The notes under the pieces were generated by a model, which was given only the letters and a program-made list of their open reading frames with translations, made no database searches and was not told where the DNA came from. 5,489 bases of DNA from Crocinitomicaceae bacterium (GTDB lineage Bacteria; Bacteroidota; Bacteroidia; Flavobacteriales_D; Crocinitomicaceae). A program made the position numbers and the translations under genes. Shown here piece after piece: positions 1 to 5,489 of the stretch (its first letter is position 1; each line of letters opens with the position of its first letter). The stretch lies in assembly GCA_013215515.1 (NCBI GenBank), contig JABSPC010000358.1:1-5489 (forward strand), written 5' to 3'.

Positions 1-539
1 ATGTTCCCGTAGTTCTTGATTTAATGATTCATGACATTGATGCGATTTTAAGCGTCGTGAAGTCAGGAATTAAGAGAATTTCAGCTTCTGGAGTTTCTGT
101 TGTAAGTGATACTCCAGATATTGCAAATGCAAGAATTGAATTTGATAATGGATGCGTTGCAAACTTGACATCGAGTAGAATTTCATTGAAGAATATGAGA
201 AAATCGAGATTCTTCCAAAAGGATGCATATATCTCAGTTGATTTCTTATCGAAGGAATTAGAGGTTGTTCAGATGGAAGATGTCAAGGGAGAGCCAGATC
301 CATTTGATATGATTTTGGAATTGGGTAATGGTAAGCCATCGAAGAAAATTTTATTCGATAAGCCGGACATTGAAGATTTGAATGCGATTATGGAGGAATT
401 ATCAACTTTTGCAGATGCAATTGTAAATGACACTACTCCGATTGTTTCAATCGAGGACGGCAGAATAGCACTTGAAGTGGCCCATCAAATTGTTGATAAA
501 TTAAAGTCGTCAGCCTCACTTGCTTTGGACAATATATAG
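1..539 (+). CDS. Gfo/Idh/MocA family oxidoreductase, C-terminal part (5' end outside window)
   Basis: The reading frame is open from the left edge (first whole codon at base 3) to the TAG at 537-539, so 178 codons of a longer gene are visible. The ATG at 24 is internal, not the start, because the preceding codons read VPVVLDL and belong to the family's conserved segment. That segment, DLMIHDIDAI, is the Asp/His/Asp motif at the start of the substrate-binding domain in NAD(P)-dependent Gfo/Idh/MocA dehydrogenases. It is followed by the beta-sheet block NARIEFDNGCVANLTSSRIS. The N-terminal Rossmann domain and the usual Glu-Lys-Pro motif lie outside the window. The family oxidises or reduces sugar or nucleotide-sugar hydroxyls in the cytoplasm. 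The sugar transferase two genes downstream suggests a nucleotide-sugar substrate (inference). A GnnA-like UDP-GlcNAc 3-dehydrogenase role is possible but cannot be shown from this part. Confidence 0.9.
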   Translation, partial: VPVVLDLMIHDIDAILSVVKSGIKRISASGVSVVSDTPDIANARIEFDNGCVANLTSSRISLKNMRKSRFFQKDAYISVDFLSKELEVVQMEDVKGEPDPFDMILELGNGKPSKKILFDKPDIEDLNAIMEELSTFADAIVNDTTPIVSIEDGRIALEVAHQIVDKLKSSASLALDNI

Positions 540-558
540 AAGAGGATTGCGTTACAAT

Positions 559-1455
559 ATGACTATTATGAAAACATTATTAATCTTTTTAGGCAGCTTG
601 GCTATCTTGTCCTCGTGTGTTAAAAACAATCCAGACCCTGTATGGCTTGAGGTAAATGAGTGGGTACTTATTACGAATGGCCTAGGAGACCCTGAAGGGA
701 TGCTTACCGAAAACATTACAGATGCTTGGGTTTATGTTGATAACAGTTTCATCGGAATATTTGAAGTGCCATTTAAGATTCCTCTATTGGTGAGTGGAGA
801 GAATAAAAAAATTACGCTTTATCCAACTATTAAAAACAACGGTATTTCTGCCACAAAGAAGATTTACCCGTTCATGGAGCCGTATGAGATTACGACAGAC
901 TTGATCCAAAATGATACGCTTGTTATTACTCCTGTTACGAAGTACTATTCTCAAACAGTATTTCATATTATAGATTTTGAAGCGGGAGCAAATACGGATA
1001 TAATTGAAAGTGTAAATTCTAGTGCCTCATTAATTCAATCAAGTGATGCAGCCGTTCGTGTTGCGTCAATCAATGATGCAACTTTTGGACGTGTAACTCT
1101 AAATAACTCTTTTCCTAATTGGGTTGCTAGAACCGATTTTACTTTGGTGCCTCCGTTTCCACAGTTAGGAGCTGAAATCTACTTAGAGATTGATTATCAT
1201 TCATCACTTGATGTCGTGACCGGAGTTGTTTCGTTTTATAACGGAGAAGTTGTAGAAAACCCAAATGTTCAATTCAATAGACAAGATCCAGACAGTGTAA
1301 CAGTAGTTTGGAGAAAAATCTATATTGATATGCAAACAATTGTTTCGGGATCGCCTCTAGGAAGTGACTTTCAGGTAACATTTGAATCAATGCTACCAAG
1401 TGGGTTGACCGAAGGAGAGATCAATATTGATAACATAAAAGTGGTGCATTTATAA
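559..1455 (+). CDS. Predicted lipoprotein of unknown function (PEGA-like N-terminal, jelly-roll-like C-terminal region)
   Basis: The protein is 298 aa and I do not recognise a named function. The ATG at 559 is chosen because it begins a clean lipoprotein signal: Lys5, a hydrophobic stretch at 6-17, and a lipobox LSSC with the lipidated Cys at residue 20. The upstream ATG at 520 would add 13 charged residues ahead of the signal and overlap the previous gene; ATG 568 is a possible alternative. AGAGGA at 541-546 is a weak, distant ribosome site. Residues about 50-95 (AWVYVDNSFIGIFEVPFKIP) resemble a PEGA-type beta domain. Residues about 205-298 (YLEIDYHSS, VVWRKIYIDM, ending INIDNIKVVHL) look like a carbohydrate-binding-module-like beta sandwich. 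The residues after the Cys (VKNNPDP) lack the acidic run of the known Bacteroidota surface-export signal, so a periplasm-facing location is the default guess. It lies 19 bp after the oxidoreductase and abuts the sugar transferase, so a glycan-related envelope role is inferred only. Confidence 0.85.
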   Translation: MTIMKTLLIFLGSLAILSSCVKNNPDPVWLEVNEWVLITNGLGDPEGMLTENITDAWVYVDNSFIGIFEVPFKIPLLVSGENKKITLYPTIKNNGISATKKIYPFMEPYEITTDLIQNDTLVITPVTKYYSQTVFHIIDFEAGANTDIIESVNSSASLIQSSDAAVRVASINDATFGRVTLNNSFPNWVARTDFTLVPPFPQLGAEIYLEIDYHSSLDVVTGVVSFYNGEVVENPNVQFNRQDPDSVTVVWRKIYIDMQTIVSGSPLGSDFQVTFESMLPSGLTEGEINIDNIKVVHL

Positions 1456-2850
1456 ATGAATTCACGTTTTCTCACATTTCTTATTATTTTTCTAGATTGG
1501 GCATTCTCATGCGCAGGATGGGCGTTGTTCTATTATTATAGAAAGACAAGTATTGAAGGCGGAGAATTCACGGTTAATAATTCATTTTATCTAGGAATAT
1601 TGATGGTGCCATTGATTTGGCTCTTCATTTATCTTTTGCAAGGAACATATCAAGATGTCCGTAGATTGTACAGATTGAAAATCATCAACCTTACGTTTAT
1701 AGGTACGCTACTAGGCGTCGTTGTAATCTTCTTCTTGCTTCTGATTGATGATGAAATAAGCGGTTATAAGCAGTATTATAAATCGCTATTTGTTCTTTTT
1801 TCTATTCAGTTTTCGGTAGTTTTTGTCCCTCGATTTATTCTTGTAAGCGCCATCGTTAAGCGCATCCACTCTAAAATAACTGGTTTTAAAACATTGATAA
1901 TTGGAGGTAGTGAAAAGGCGGTAGAAATCTATGACGAGATTCAAGACTTACCGAAAGGAATTGGTCATAAATTTGTCGGGTTTGTTAATATCAATGGGGT
2001 TGATAAGTTATTGGAAGATAAAATTAATTACCTCGGTCACATAGATGATATTGAAAATGTATTGATAGATAATGAAATTGAGGAAGTCATTATTGCTCTG
2101 GAAAGTACAGAACACGATAAGATTAGGGCAATAATTTCGCGTCTAGAAGTAGGTGAGGTCAAGATTCGAGTTTTACCTGATATGTATGATATACTTTCAG
2201 GAACGGTTGATATGAATAATATTTTCGGGGCTCTTTTAATTGAGGTCAACCCCGAAGTCATGCCTGTATGGCAACGTACGTTCAAACGTGTTATCGATAT
2301 CGTAGCATCGATATTTACATTGATAATTTTTACGCCAATGTTTATCGTTTTGGCCGTATTGGTAAAGTCTTCGTCCCGCGGACCAATATTCTTTTTGCAG
2401 GACAGGATAGGGAAGAATGGACGTCCATTTAAGATTGTTAAGTATAGAACTATGGTTATTAATGCTGAGAAGTCAGGACCACAACTATCCTCATCAAATG
2501 ACCCGAGAATTACTAAGATTGGGCGTTTTATGAGAAAGACTAGGTTGGATGAATTTCCACAATTCTATAATGTCTTGATTGGCGATATGTCATTGGTAGG
2601 GCCTCGTCCGGAACGTCAGTTCTATATTGATCAGATCGTTAAAATTGAACCTCAGTTCTTAGAATTGACTAGAGTTCGACCGGGAATTACATCTTGGGGA
2701 CAAGTGAAATATGGTTATGCCGAAAACGTTGAGCAAATGCTGGATAGAATGAAGTTTGACTTATTGTACCTCAAGAATCGAACGCTTTCATTGGATCTAA
2801 AGATTATGCTCTACACGATCTTGATCATATTTAAAGGTTCTGGAAAATAG
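1456..2850 (+). CDS. Polyprenyl-phosphate sugar-1-phosphate transferase (exopolysaccharide/O-antigen initiating glycosyltransferase)
   Basis: The 464-aa length is normal for the large WbaP/WcaJ-type polyprenyl phosphohexose-1-phosphate transferases. These move a sugar phosphate from a nucleotide sugar to undecaprenyl phosphate at the inner membrane to start a glycan repeat unit. Four hydrophobic segments (about 5-27, 42-62, 77-97, 109-131) are followed by a Rossmann-like CoA_binding_3 region with TLIIGGSEKAVEI at 146-158. The C-terminal bacterial sugar transferase domain begins at KRVIDIVAS (277-285) with the re-entrant membrane helix at about 281-303. It contains QDRIGKNGRPF (315-325), KYRTM (329-333), the catalytic Asp365-Glu366 in TRLDEFPQ, SLVGPRPE (379-386) and RPGITSWGQ (408-416). 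All key residues are present. The ATG directly follows the lipoprotein TAA (TAAATG) with no Shine-Dalgarno, suggesting translational coupling. The sugar specificity (Glc, Gal, GalNAc or another) cannot be read from sequence. Confidence 0.95.
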   Translation: MNSRFLTFLIIFLDWAFSCAGWALFYYYRKTSIEGGEFTVNNSFYLGILMVPLIWLFIYLLQGTYQDVRRLYRLKIINLTFIGTLLGVVVIFFLLLIDDEISGYKQYYKSLFVLFSIQFSVVFVPRFILVSAIVKRIHSKITGFKTLIIGGSEKAVEIYDEIQDLPKGIGHKFVGFVNINGVDKLLEDKINYLGHIDDIENVLIDNEIEEVIIALESTEHDKIRAIISRLEVGEVKIRVLPDMYDILSGTVDMNNIFGALLIEVNPEVMPVWQRTFKRVIDIVASIFTLIIFTPMFIVLAVLVKSSSRGPIFFLQDRIGKNGRPFKIVKYRTMVINAEKSGPQLSSSNDPRITKIGRFMRKTRLDEFPQFYNVLIGDMSLVGPRPERQFYIDQIVKIEPQFLELTRVRPGITSWGQVKYGYAENVEQMLDRMKFDLLYLKNRTLSLDLKIMLYTILIIFKGSGK

Positions 2851-2877
2851 ATTTAGAATGGTTTAATAATTCCTAAT
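2851..2877. other. Short convergent intergenic gap without a recognisable terminator
   Basis: Only 27 AT-rich bases separate the stop of the plus-strand sugar transferase from the stop of the minus-strand FAH-family gene. I see no GC-rich stem followed by a T run on either strand; the best inverted repeat is a 4-bp GAAT/ATTC. Transcripts from both sides probably end inside the opposite gene or by another mechanism. Confidence 0.6.
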
Positions 2878-3489
2878 TCACTTCACTCTCACTTTAAACA
2901 TCTCTCGATCACCTATAGATCCTGCCAATTCATCTCCAATTGCAATTGGTCCAACACCAGCTGGAGTACCTGTAAAAATGAGATCTCCCTTTTTTAAGGT
3001 CATGAACTGTGAAACGTAAGCAATCAATTGATCTATTTTGAATATCATGTCCTTGGAAGATCCATTTTGAACTTTGGTTCCATTTTGAGTCATGCTGAAT
3101 TGAACATCTTCCAAGTTAAGTTCACTTTTATCTATAAATTCTTTAGACAGAGGTGCGCTCCCTTCAAATGCTTTTGCAATCTCCCATGGGTATCCCTTTT
3201 CCTTACATTTCAATTGTAAATCTCTAGCAGTAAAGTCAATTCCCAAGCCAATTTCGCTGTAATATTTATGAGCAAATTTTTCTGCTATGTTTTTTCCTAC
3301 CCGATTAATTTTTACAACCAATTCACACTCGTAATGAATGTCTTTCGAGAAGTTGGGATAATAAAACGGTGTTCCCGGACGCAAAATTGCAACGTCAGGT
3401 TTCATAAAAAAAATAGGGACAGAAGGAACTGGCGAGTTCATTTCTTTTGCGTGATCCGCATAGTTACGACCTATACAAATGATTTTCAT
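2878..3489 (-). CDS. Fumarylacetoacetate hydrolase (FAH) family protein, FAHD1-like acylpyruvase/oxaloacetate decarboxylase or tautomerase
   Basis: At 203 aa this is a single-domain, FAHD1-size member of the FAH superfamily, a cytoplasmic Mg2+/Mn2+-dependent enzyme. The N-terminal signature GRNYADHAKEM is at residues 7-17. The metal ligands are Glu54 and Glu56 (HYECELVV) and Asp85 (GIDFTARD), and GDLIFTGTPAGVGP is at 168-181. With a constant offset of 17, these match human FAHD1 Glu71, Glu73 and Asp102. His13, Glu16 and Lys106 match its catalytic His30, Glu33 and Lys123 (FAHD1 residues from memory). This favours a C-C bond hydrolase, decarboxylase or keto-enol tautomerase acting on small 2-oxo acids such as acylpyruvates or oxaloacetate. 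A ring-cleavage-pathway hydratase or isomerase is less likely because no aromatic-degradation genes are nearby. Its ATG overlaps the upstream exonuclease stop by 4 bp (ATGA), so it is co-transcribed and probably translationally coupled. Confidence 0.93.
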   Translation of the reverse strand: MKIICIGRNYADHAKEMNSPVPSVPIFFMKPDVAILRPGTPFYYPNFSKDIHYECELVVKINRVGKNIAEKFAHKYYSEIGLGIDFTARDLQLKCKEKGYPWEIAKAFEGSAPLSKEFIDKSELNLEDVQFSMTQNGTKVQNGSSKDMIFKIDQLIAYVSQFMTLKKGDLIFTGTPAGVGPIAIGDELAGSIGDREMFKVRVK

Positions 3490-4325
3490 TTTTTGAATTT
3501 ATTTTTGAGGGCATCAAGCTTGTTGTCAAATCCCTTTACTTCATTTTCCAAATTATCTGCTTTAATTCGATTCATCTCTGCTTTAAGGCACCGCTTTGTA
3601 TATAAAGGGAAATCAGCCGACATCATCCAGCCGTAATAGCCAGGTTCATTTTGCATAACCTCTTTTACTGTCTTGTCCTTTTGCTTTCCAAAGTTGTAAA
3701 CCATATCACCGCTTTCATTGTAAGCAAGCCTTCCAGCAAAATCAGCACGTTTAGTGTTGCCGTATCTAGAAAACTCATCAAGAAAATATACATCTTCTTT
3801 AAGCTCGTCATAGTGGCTTATTTGAGCTTCCAGTACTTCCCAAGTAGCTTGAGCATCAGCAAGAGCGCTATGAGCATTCTTTAGATCCTTTTGACAATAG
3901 AATGAATATGCAGCAATAAGAGTTCGCTGCTCCATTTTATGAAAAATATTCTGTACGTCGATATGTTTCTTTCCAGAAAGATCGAATGAACTTCCCGCTC
4001 TGAGTAATTCCTCAGCTAACATTGGCAGGTCAAATTTATTTGAATTGTATCCGGCGAAATCACAATCTTTTAGGAATACTTCTAATTCAGGCAATCCTTC
4101 TTTTAGAGTAGGGGAGTCTTTAATGTCTTCGTCATAGATTCCGTGAATTTCACTTACAACCTTTGGTATTGGAATTTCTGGATTGAAACGTTGAAGATAA
4201 TTTTCTTGTGTTCCATCAGGAGCAATTTTTACAACTGCCAATTCTACGATACGATCATGAGTTACACTCAGTCCAGTAGCTTCAATGTCGAAAATTGCAA
4301 GCGATTTTGTTAGGGAAATATTCAT
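3486..4325 (-). CDS. DEDDh-family 3'-5' exonuclease with ExoX-like C-terminal module
   Basis: This 279-aa protein belongs to the DnaQ-like RNase T/exonuclease superfamily. Exo I is IFDIEATG (Asp13, Glu15), Exo II is YNSNKFDLPML (Asp99), and Exo III is HSALADA (His152, Asp157), giving a complete DEDDh set for two-metal-ion hydrolysis from 3' ends. After the nuclease domain (about 1-170) comes a second module at about 192-248, with NFGKQKDKTVKEV and PGYYGWMMSADFP. It resembles the C-terminal domain found behind ExoX-type exonucleases, where it is thought to aid substrate binding. The tail from about 250 is charged and probably helical. The protein probably trims single-stranded DNA or 3' mismatches in repair; an RNA substrate cannot be excluded. 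It is the first gene of a two-gene minus-strand unit. The ATG at 4325 is taken because Exo I starts only 10 residues later. A -7-type promoter box lies 4 bp upstream, and there is no ribosome-binding site. Confidence 0.93.
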   Translation of the reverse strand: MNISLTKSLAIFDIEATGLSVTHDRIVELAVVKIAPDGTQENYLQRFNPEIPIPKVVSEIHGIYDEDIKDSPTLKEGLPELEVFLKDCDFAGYNSNKFDLPMLAEELLRAGSSFDLSGKKHIDVQNIFHKMEQRTLIAAYSFYCQKDLKNAHSALADAQATWEVLEAQISHYDELKEDVYFLDEFSRYGNTKRADFAGRLAYNESGDMVYNFGKQKDKTVKEVMQNEPGYYGWMMSADFPLYTKRCLKAEMNRIKADNLENEVKGFDNKLDALKNKFKK

Positions 4326-4329
4326 GTCT

Positions 4330-4337
4330 CAAATATA
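4330..4337 (-). promoter_or_regulatory. Candidate Bacteroidota -7 promoter box for the exonuclease/FAH unit
   Basis: On the minus strand this reads TATATTTG, a perfect fit to the Bacteroidota sigma-factor -7 consensus TAnnTTTG. Four bases (AGAC) separate it from the exonuclease ATG. No convincing TTG -33 element is found about 19-20 bases further upstream, where the sequence is the pyrimidine-rich ATGTCCTCCTCTTCCC. If it is used, transcription would begin at or next to the start codon and the mRNA would be leaderless or nearly so. Confidence 0.4.
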
Positions 4338-4363
4338 CGGAATGATAGGGAAGAGGAGGACAT

Positions 4364-4400
4364 AAAAAAAAGCCTATCTCGATTAAACAAGATGGGCTTT
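4364..4400 (-). terminator. Rho-independent terminator of the PD40/OmpA-like gene
   Basis: On the minus strand, AAAGCCCATCT (4400-4390) can pair with AGATAGGCTTT (4379-4369) across a 10-nt loop, with one internal C/A mismatch. The stem leads directly into a run of T ending at 4364. It starts 18 bp after the stop codon of the OmpA-like gene and lies before the exonuclease promoter element, so it insulates the two minus-strand units. Read on the plus strand the mismatch becomes a G-U pair, but no long T run follows. Confidence 0.8.
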
Positions 4401-4418
4401 ATAAATAAGTTCTAGGAA

Positions 4419-5489
4419 TTACTCAGTCTTAAGACCTACGTATTGGTAAGGGAAATACTTCTCTTTGTTCGTAGCATCTTTAACATAATCAGGACCTTGA
4501 ACGATAGAAGTAACAATTACTACGTTCACTTTTCCTTTGAATTCCTCCTTCTTCTCGAAGTACGCAATAACATCATACTTCATGTTTTCAGCTCTAATTT
4601 CAGTCAACTTCTCGTTTGTTCCAAATGTTCTCGTTGGCACGTGCGATGCAGAAGAGTAGATATTAACAGTAATTTCCTCACGACCTTCTTCAAGTTGCTT
4701 TTCAATTTGCTTAATGAATTTCTTCAATTTACCTTTTGTAACCGTTAATTTGTTCTTGTTGTATGCGAAGTAATGCATAAACTCTAAGTTTTCAAATGGT
4801 TGAACTATAACCTCCGGAATCTTAATGGTATCTTCTGGAATAATAACAATAATTATTCTCTTATCGACATCAAGTAAGAGTTCTCTATATATTTCTTGGT
4901 ATGCTGTGTCACAAAGTGTAGTAAATGAATCTTTACCCATTATTAGACTGTCCGTTAGGTTCATATATTCTAACTTGTATGTTTTACATGGTTGAAGCCC
5001 AGTCATGAATACACCATCTCTCAAACGTGGAAAGACTTGTCGAATACTTCCTTCATCATCACAATCCACACAGATCAATTTCACATTAATTGAGAACTTC
5101 TCAGGAATTGGCTTGTTATCAACTGTTTTGATTAATCCTTTTAGAACGGCAATATCTTTAAGGCCTAAATAATCATTGTAGATTTCGTAAATATCTTTTT
5201 CACCTTGTCCGTCTTTTCTATATGAAGTCATATAACCTCTACGACCATCTATGGTAGTGGTATAGAAGATGTCATCATTAGTAGAGTTAAACGGGTAGCC
5301 AAGATTGAAACCACTAACCCAAGTACTATCATCTTGCATTTCACTTTTGAAGATATCGAATCCTCCAATACTTTTCTCCCCATTAGAAGAATAGTAAAGT
5401 GTTCTATTGTCAACAGAGATAAATGGTGCATCCTCATCATTCGGTGAGTTAATACCAGGTCCTAAATTTTTAGGGTTTGTCCATTTACC
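4419..5489 (-). CDS. PD40 beta-propeller / OmpA-like outer-membrane-associated protein, C-terminal part (5' end outside window)
   Basis: The frame is open from the right edge to the TAA at 4419-4421, so 356 codons are visible. The Met at 5339 is internal. Numbered from the edge, residues 1-100 hold PD40 propeller blades: WTNPKNLGPGINSPNDEDAP, then LYYSSNGEKSIGGFDIFKS, then a second blade with NLGYPFNSTNDDIFYTT, DGRRGYMTS and EKDIYEI. Residues about 115-205 form a transthyretin/carboxypeptidase-regulatory-like beta region with four Cys (140, 143, 168, 193), perhaps disulfide-bonded. Residues about 230-335 are an OmpA-C-like domain: YFAYNKNKLT, a helix, ITVNIYSSASHVP, then the NEKLTEIRAENMKYDVIAYF helix. 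The Arg of the NxxLxxxRA motif is kept, but the usual Asp of the GHTD loop is replaced (SSAS). The protein probably sits at the outer membrane or periplasm and contacts peptidoglycan through this domain. Such proteins in Bacteroidota often have N-terminal TPR repeats, which would lie outside the window. A hairpin terminator follows the stop. Confidence 0.9.
   Translation of the reverse strand, partial: GKWTNPKNLGPGINSPNDEDAPFISVDNRTLYYSSNGEKSIGGFDIFKSEMQDDSTWVSGFNLGYPFNSTNDDIFYTTTIDGRRGYMTSYRKDGQGEKDIYEIYNDYLGLKDIAVLKGLIKTVDNKPIPEKFSINVKLICVDCDDEGSIRQVFPRLRDGVFMTGLQPCKTYKLEYMNLTDSLIMGKDSFTTLCDTAYQEIYRELLLDVDKRIIIVIIPEDTIKIPEVIVQPFENLEFMHYFAYNKNKLTVTKGKLKKFIKQIEKQLEEGREEITVNIYSSASHVPTRTFGTNEKLTEIRAENMKYDVIAYFEKKEEFKGKVNVVIVTSIVQGPDYVKDATNKEKYFPYQYVGLKTE

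Noticed and set aside
520..558. ATG at 520 as the start of the lipoprotein gene
   Set aside because: It adds a basic 13-residue extension before a typical signal peptide and overlaps the previous gene by 20 bp; the ATG at 559 gives a normal lipoprotein N-terminus.
2297..2314. Perfect 6-bp inverted repeat ATATCG/CGATAT with a 6-nt spacer
   Set aside because: It lies inside the well-conserved transferase coding region (DIVASIF codons), is AT-rich and short, and has no T run; chance is sufficient.
3406..3413. Run of eight A (T on the coding strand) in the FAH gene, a possible slippage or frameshift site
   Set aside because: The frame is intact on both sides and encodes the family-typical PIFFMKPD; no alternative-frame product is indicated.
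3268..3636. 122-codon plus-strand open frame, and similar open frames at 784-966 (-), 2037-2285 (-), 3028-3219 (+), 3651-3884 (+), 4443-4748 (+) and 5249-5440 (-)
   Set aside because: All lie opposite or out of frame within genes with strong family motifs; their translations are low-complexity and show no domains.
4369..4400. Bidirectional terminator
   Set aside because: The stem also pairs on the plus strand, but no T run follows there and no plus-strand gene ends nearby.
1..5489. Mobile element, CRISPR array, tRNA or rRNA
   Set aside because: No transposase-like protein, terminal inverted repeats, regularly spaced repeats or recognisable RNA gene sequence was seen.

Overview
The window is an AT-rich, densely packed bacterial segment. 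Everything points to the Bacteroidota, most likely a Flavobacteriales-type marine or freshwater lineage. The right edge carries a PD40 (WD40-like) beta-propeller plus OmpA-like outer-membrane protein of the kind typical of this phylum. The left edge carries a lipoprotein and a Gfo/Idh/MocA oxidoreductase of Bacteroidota type. Shine-Dalgarno sequences are weak or absent, and one start codon has a perfect match to the Bacteroidota -7 promoter box (TAnnTTTG). The taxonomic call is inference from protein style, not from a marker gene.

Layout. (1) Plus strand, 1-2850: the 3' part of a Gfo/Idh/MocA oxidoreductase gene (cut by the window edge), then a lipoprotein gene of unknown function after 19 bp, then a polyprenyl-phosphate sugar transferase whose ATG directly follows the lipoprotein stop (TAAATG). 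This looks like one cell-surface glycan transcription unit. (2) A 27-bp convergent junction (2851-2877) without a recognisable terminator. (3) Minus strand, 4325 down to 2878: a DEDDh 3'-5' exonuclease with an ExoX-like C-terminal module, overlapping by 4 bp (ATGA) a fumarylacetoacetate-hydrolase-family enzyme that keeps the FAHD1-type metal ligands and catalytic residues. A near-perfect -7 box sits immediately before the exonuclease start. (4) A 93-bp gap (4326-4418) holding that promoter element and an intrinsic terminator for the gene to its right. (5) Minus strand, 4419 to the window edge: the C-terminal 356 codons of a PD40/OmpA-like outer-membrane or periplasmic protein with a divergent peptidoglycan-binding domain.

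How the genes work together: the plus-strand trio plausibly contributes to surface polysaccharide or LPS assembly. The oxidoreductase would modify a nucleotide sugar and the transferase would load a sugar phosphate onto the lipid carrier. The lipoprotein has a PEGA-like N-terminal and a jelly-roll-like C-terminal region and could act in envelope glycan binding. The exonuclease/FAH pair is probably a housekeeping couple joined by translational coupling rather than by pathway. No mobile element, CRISPR array, tRNA or rRNA was seen. Nothing here forms a clearly new system. The most interesting items are the unknown lipoprotein fixed between two glycan genes and the altered OmpA-like domain.
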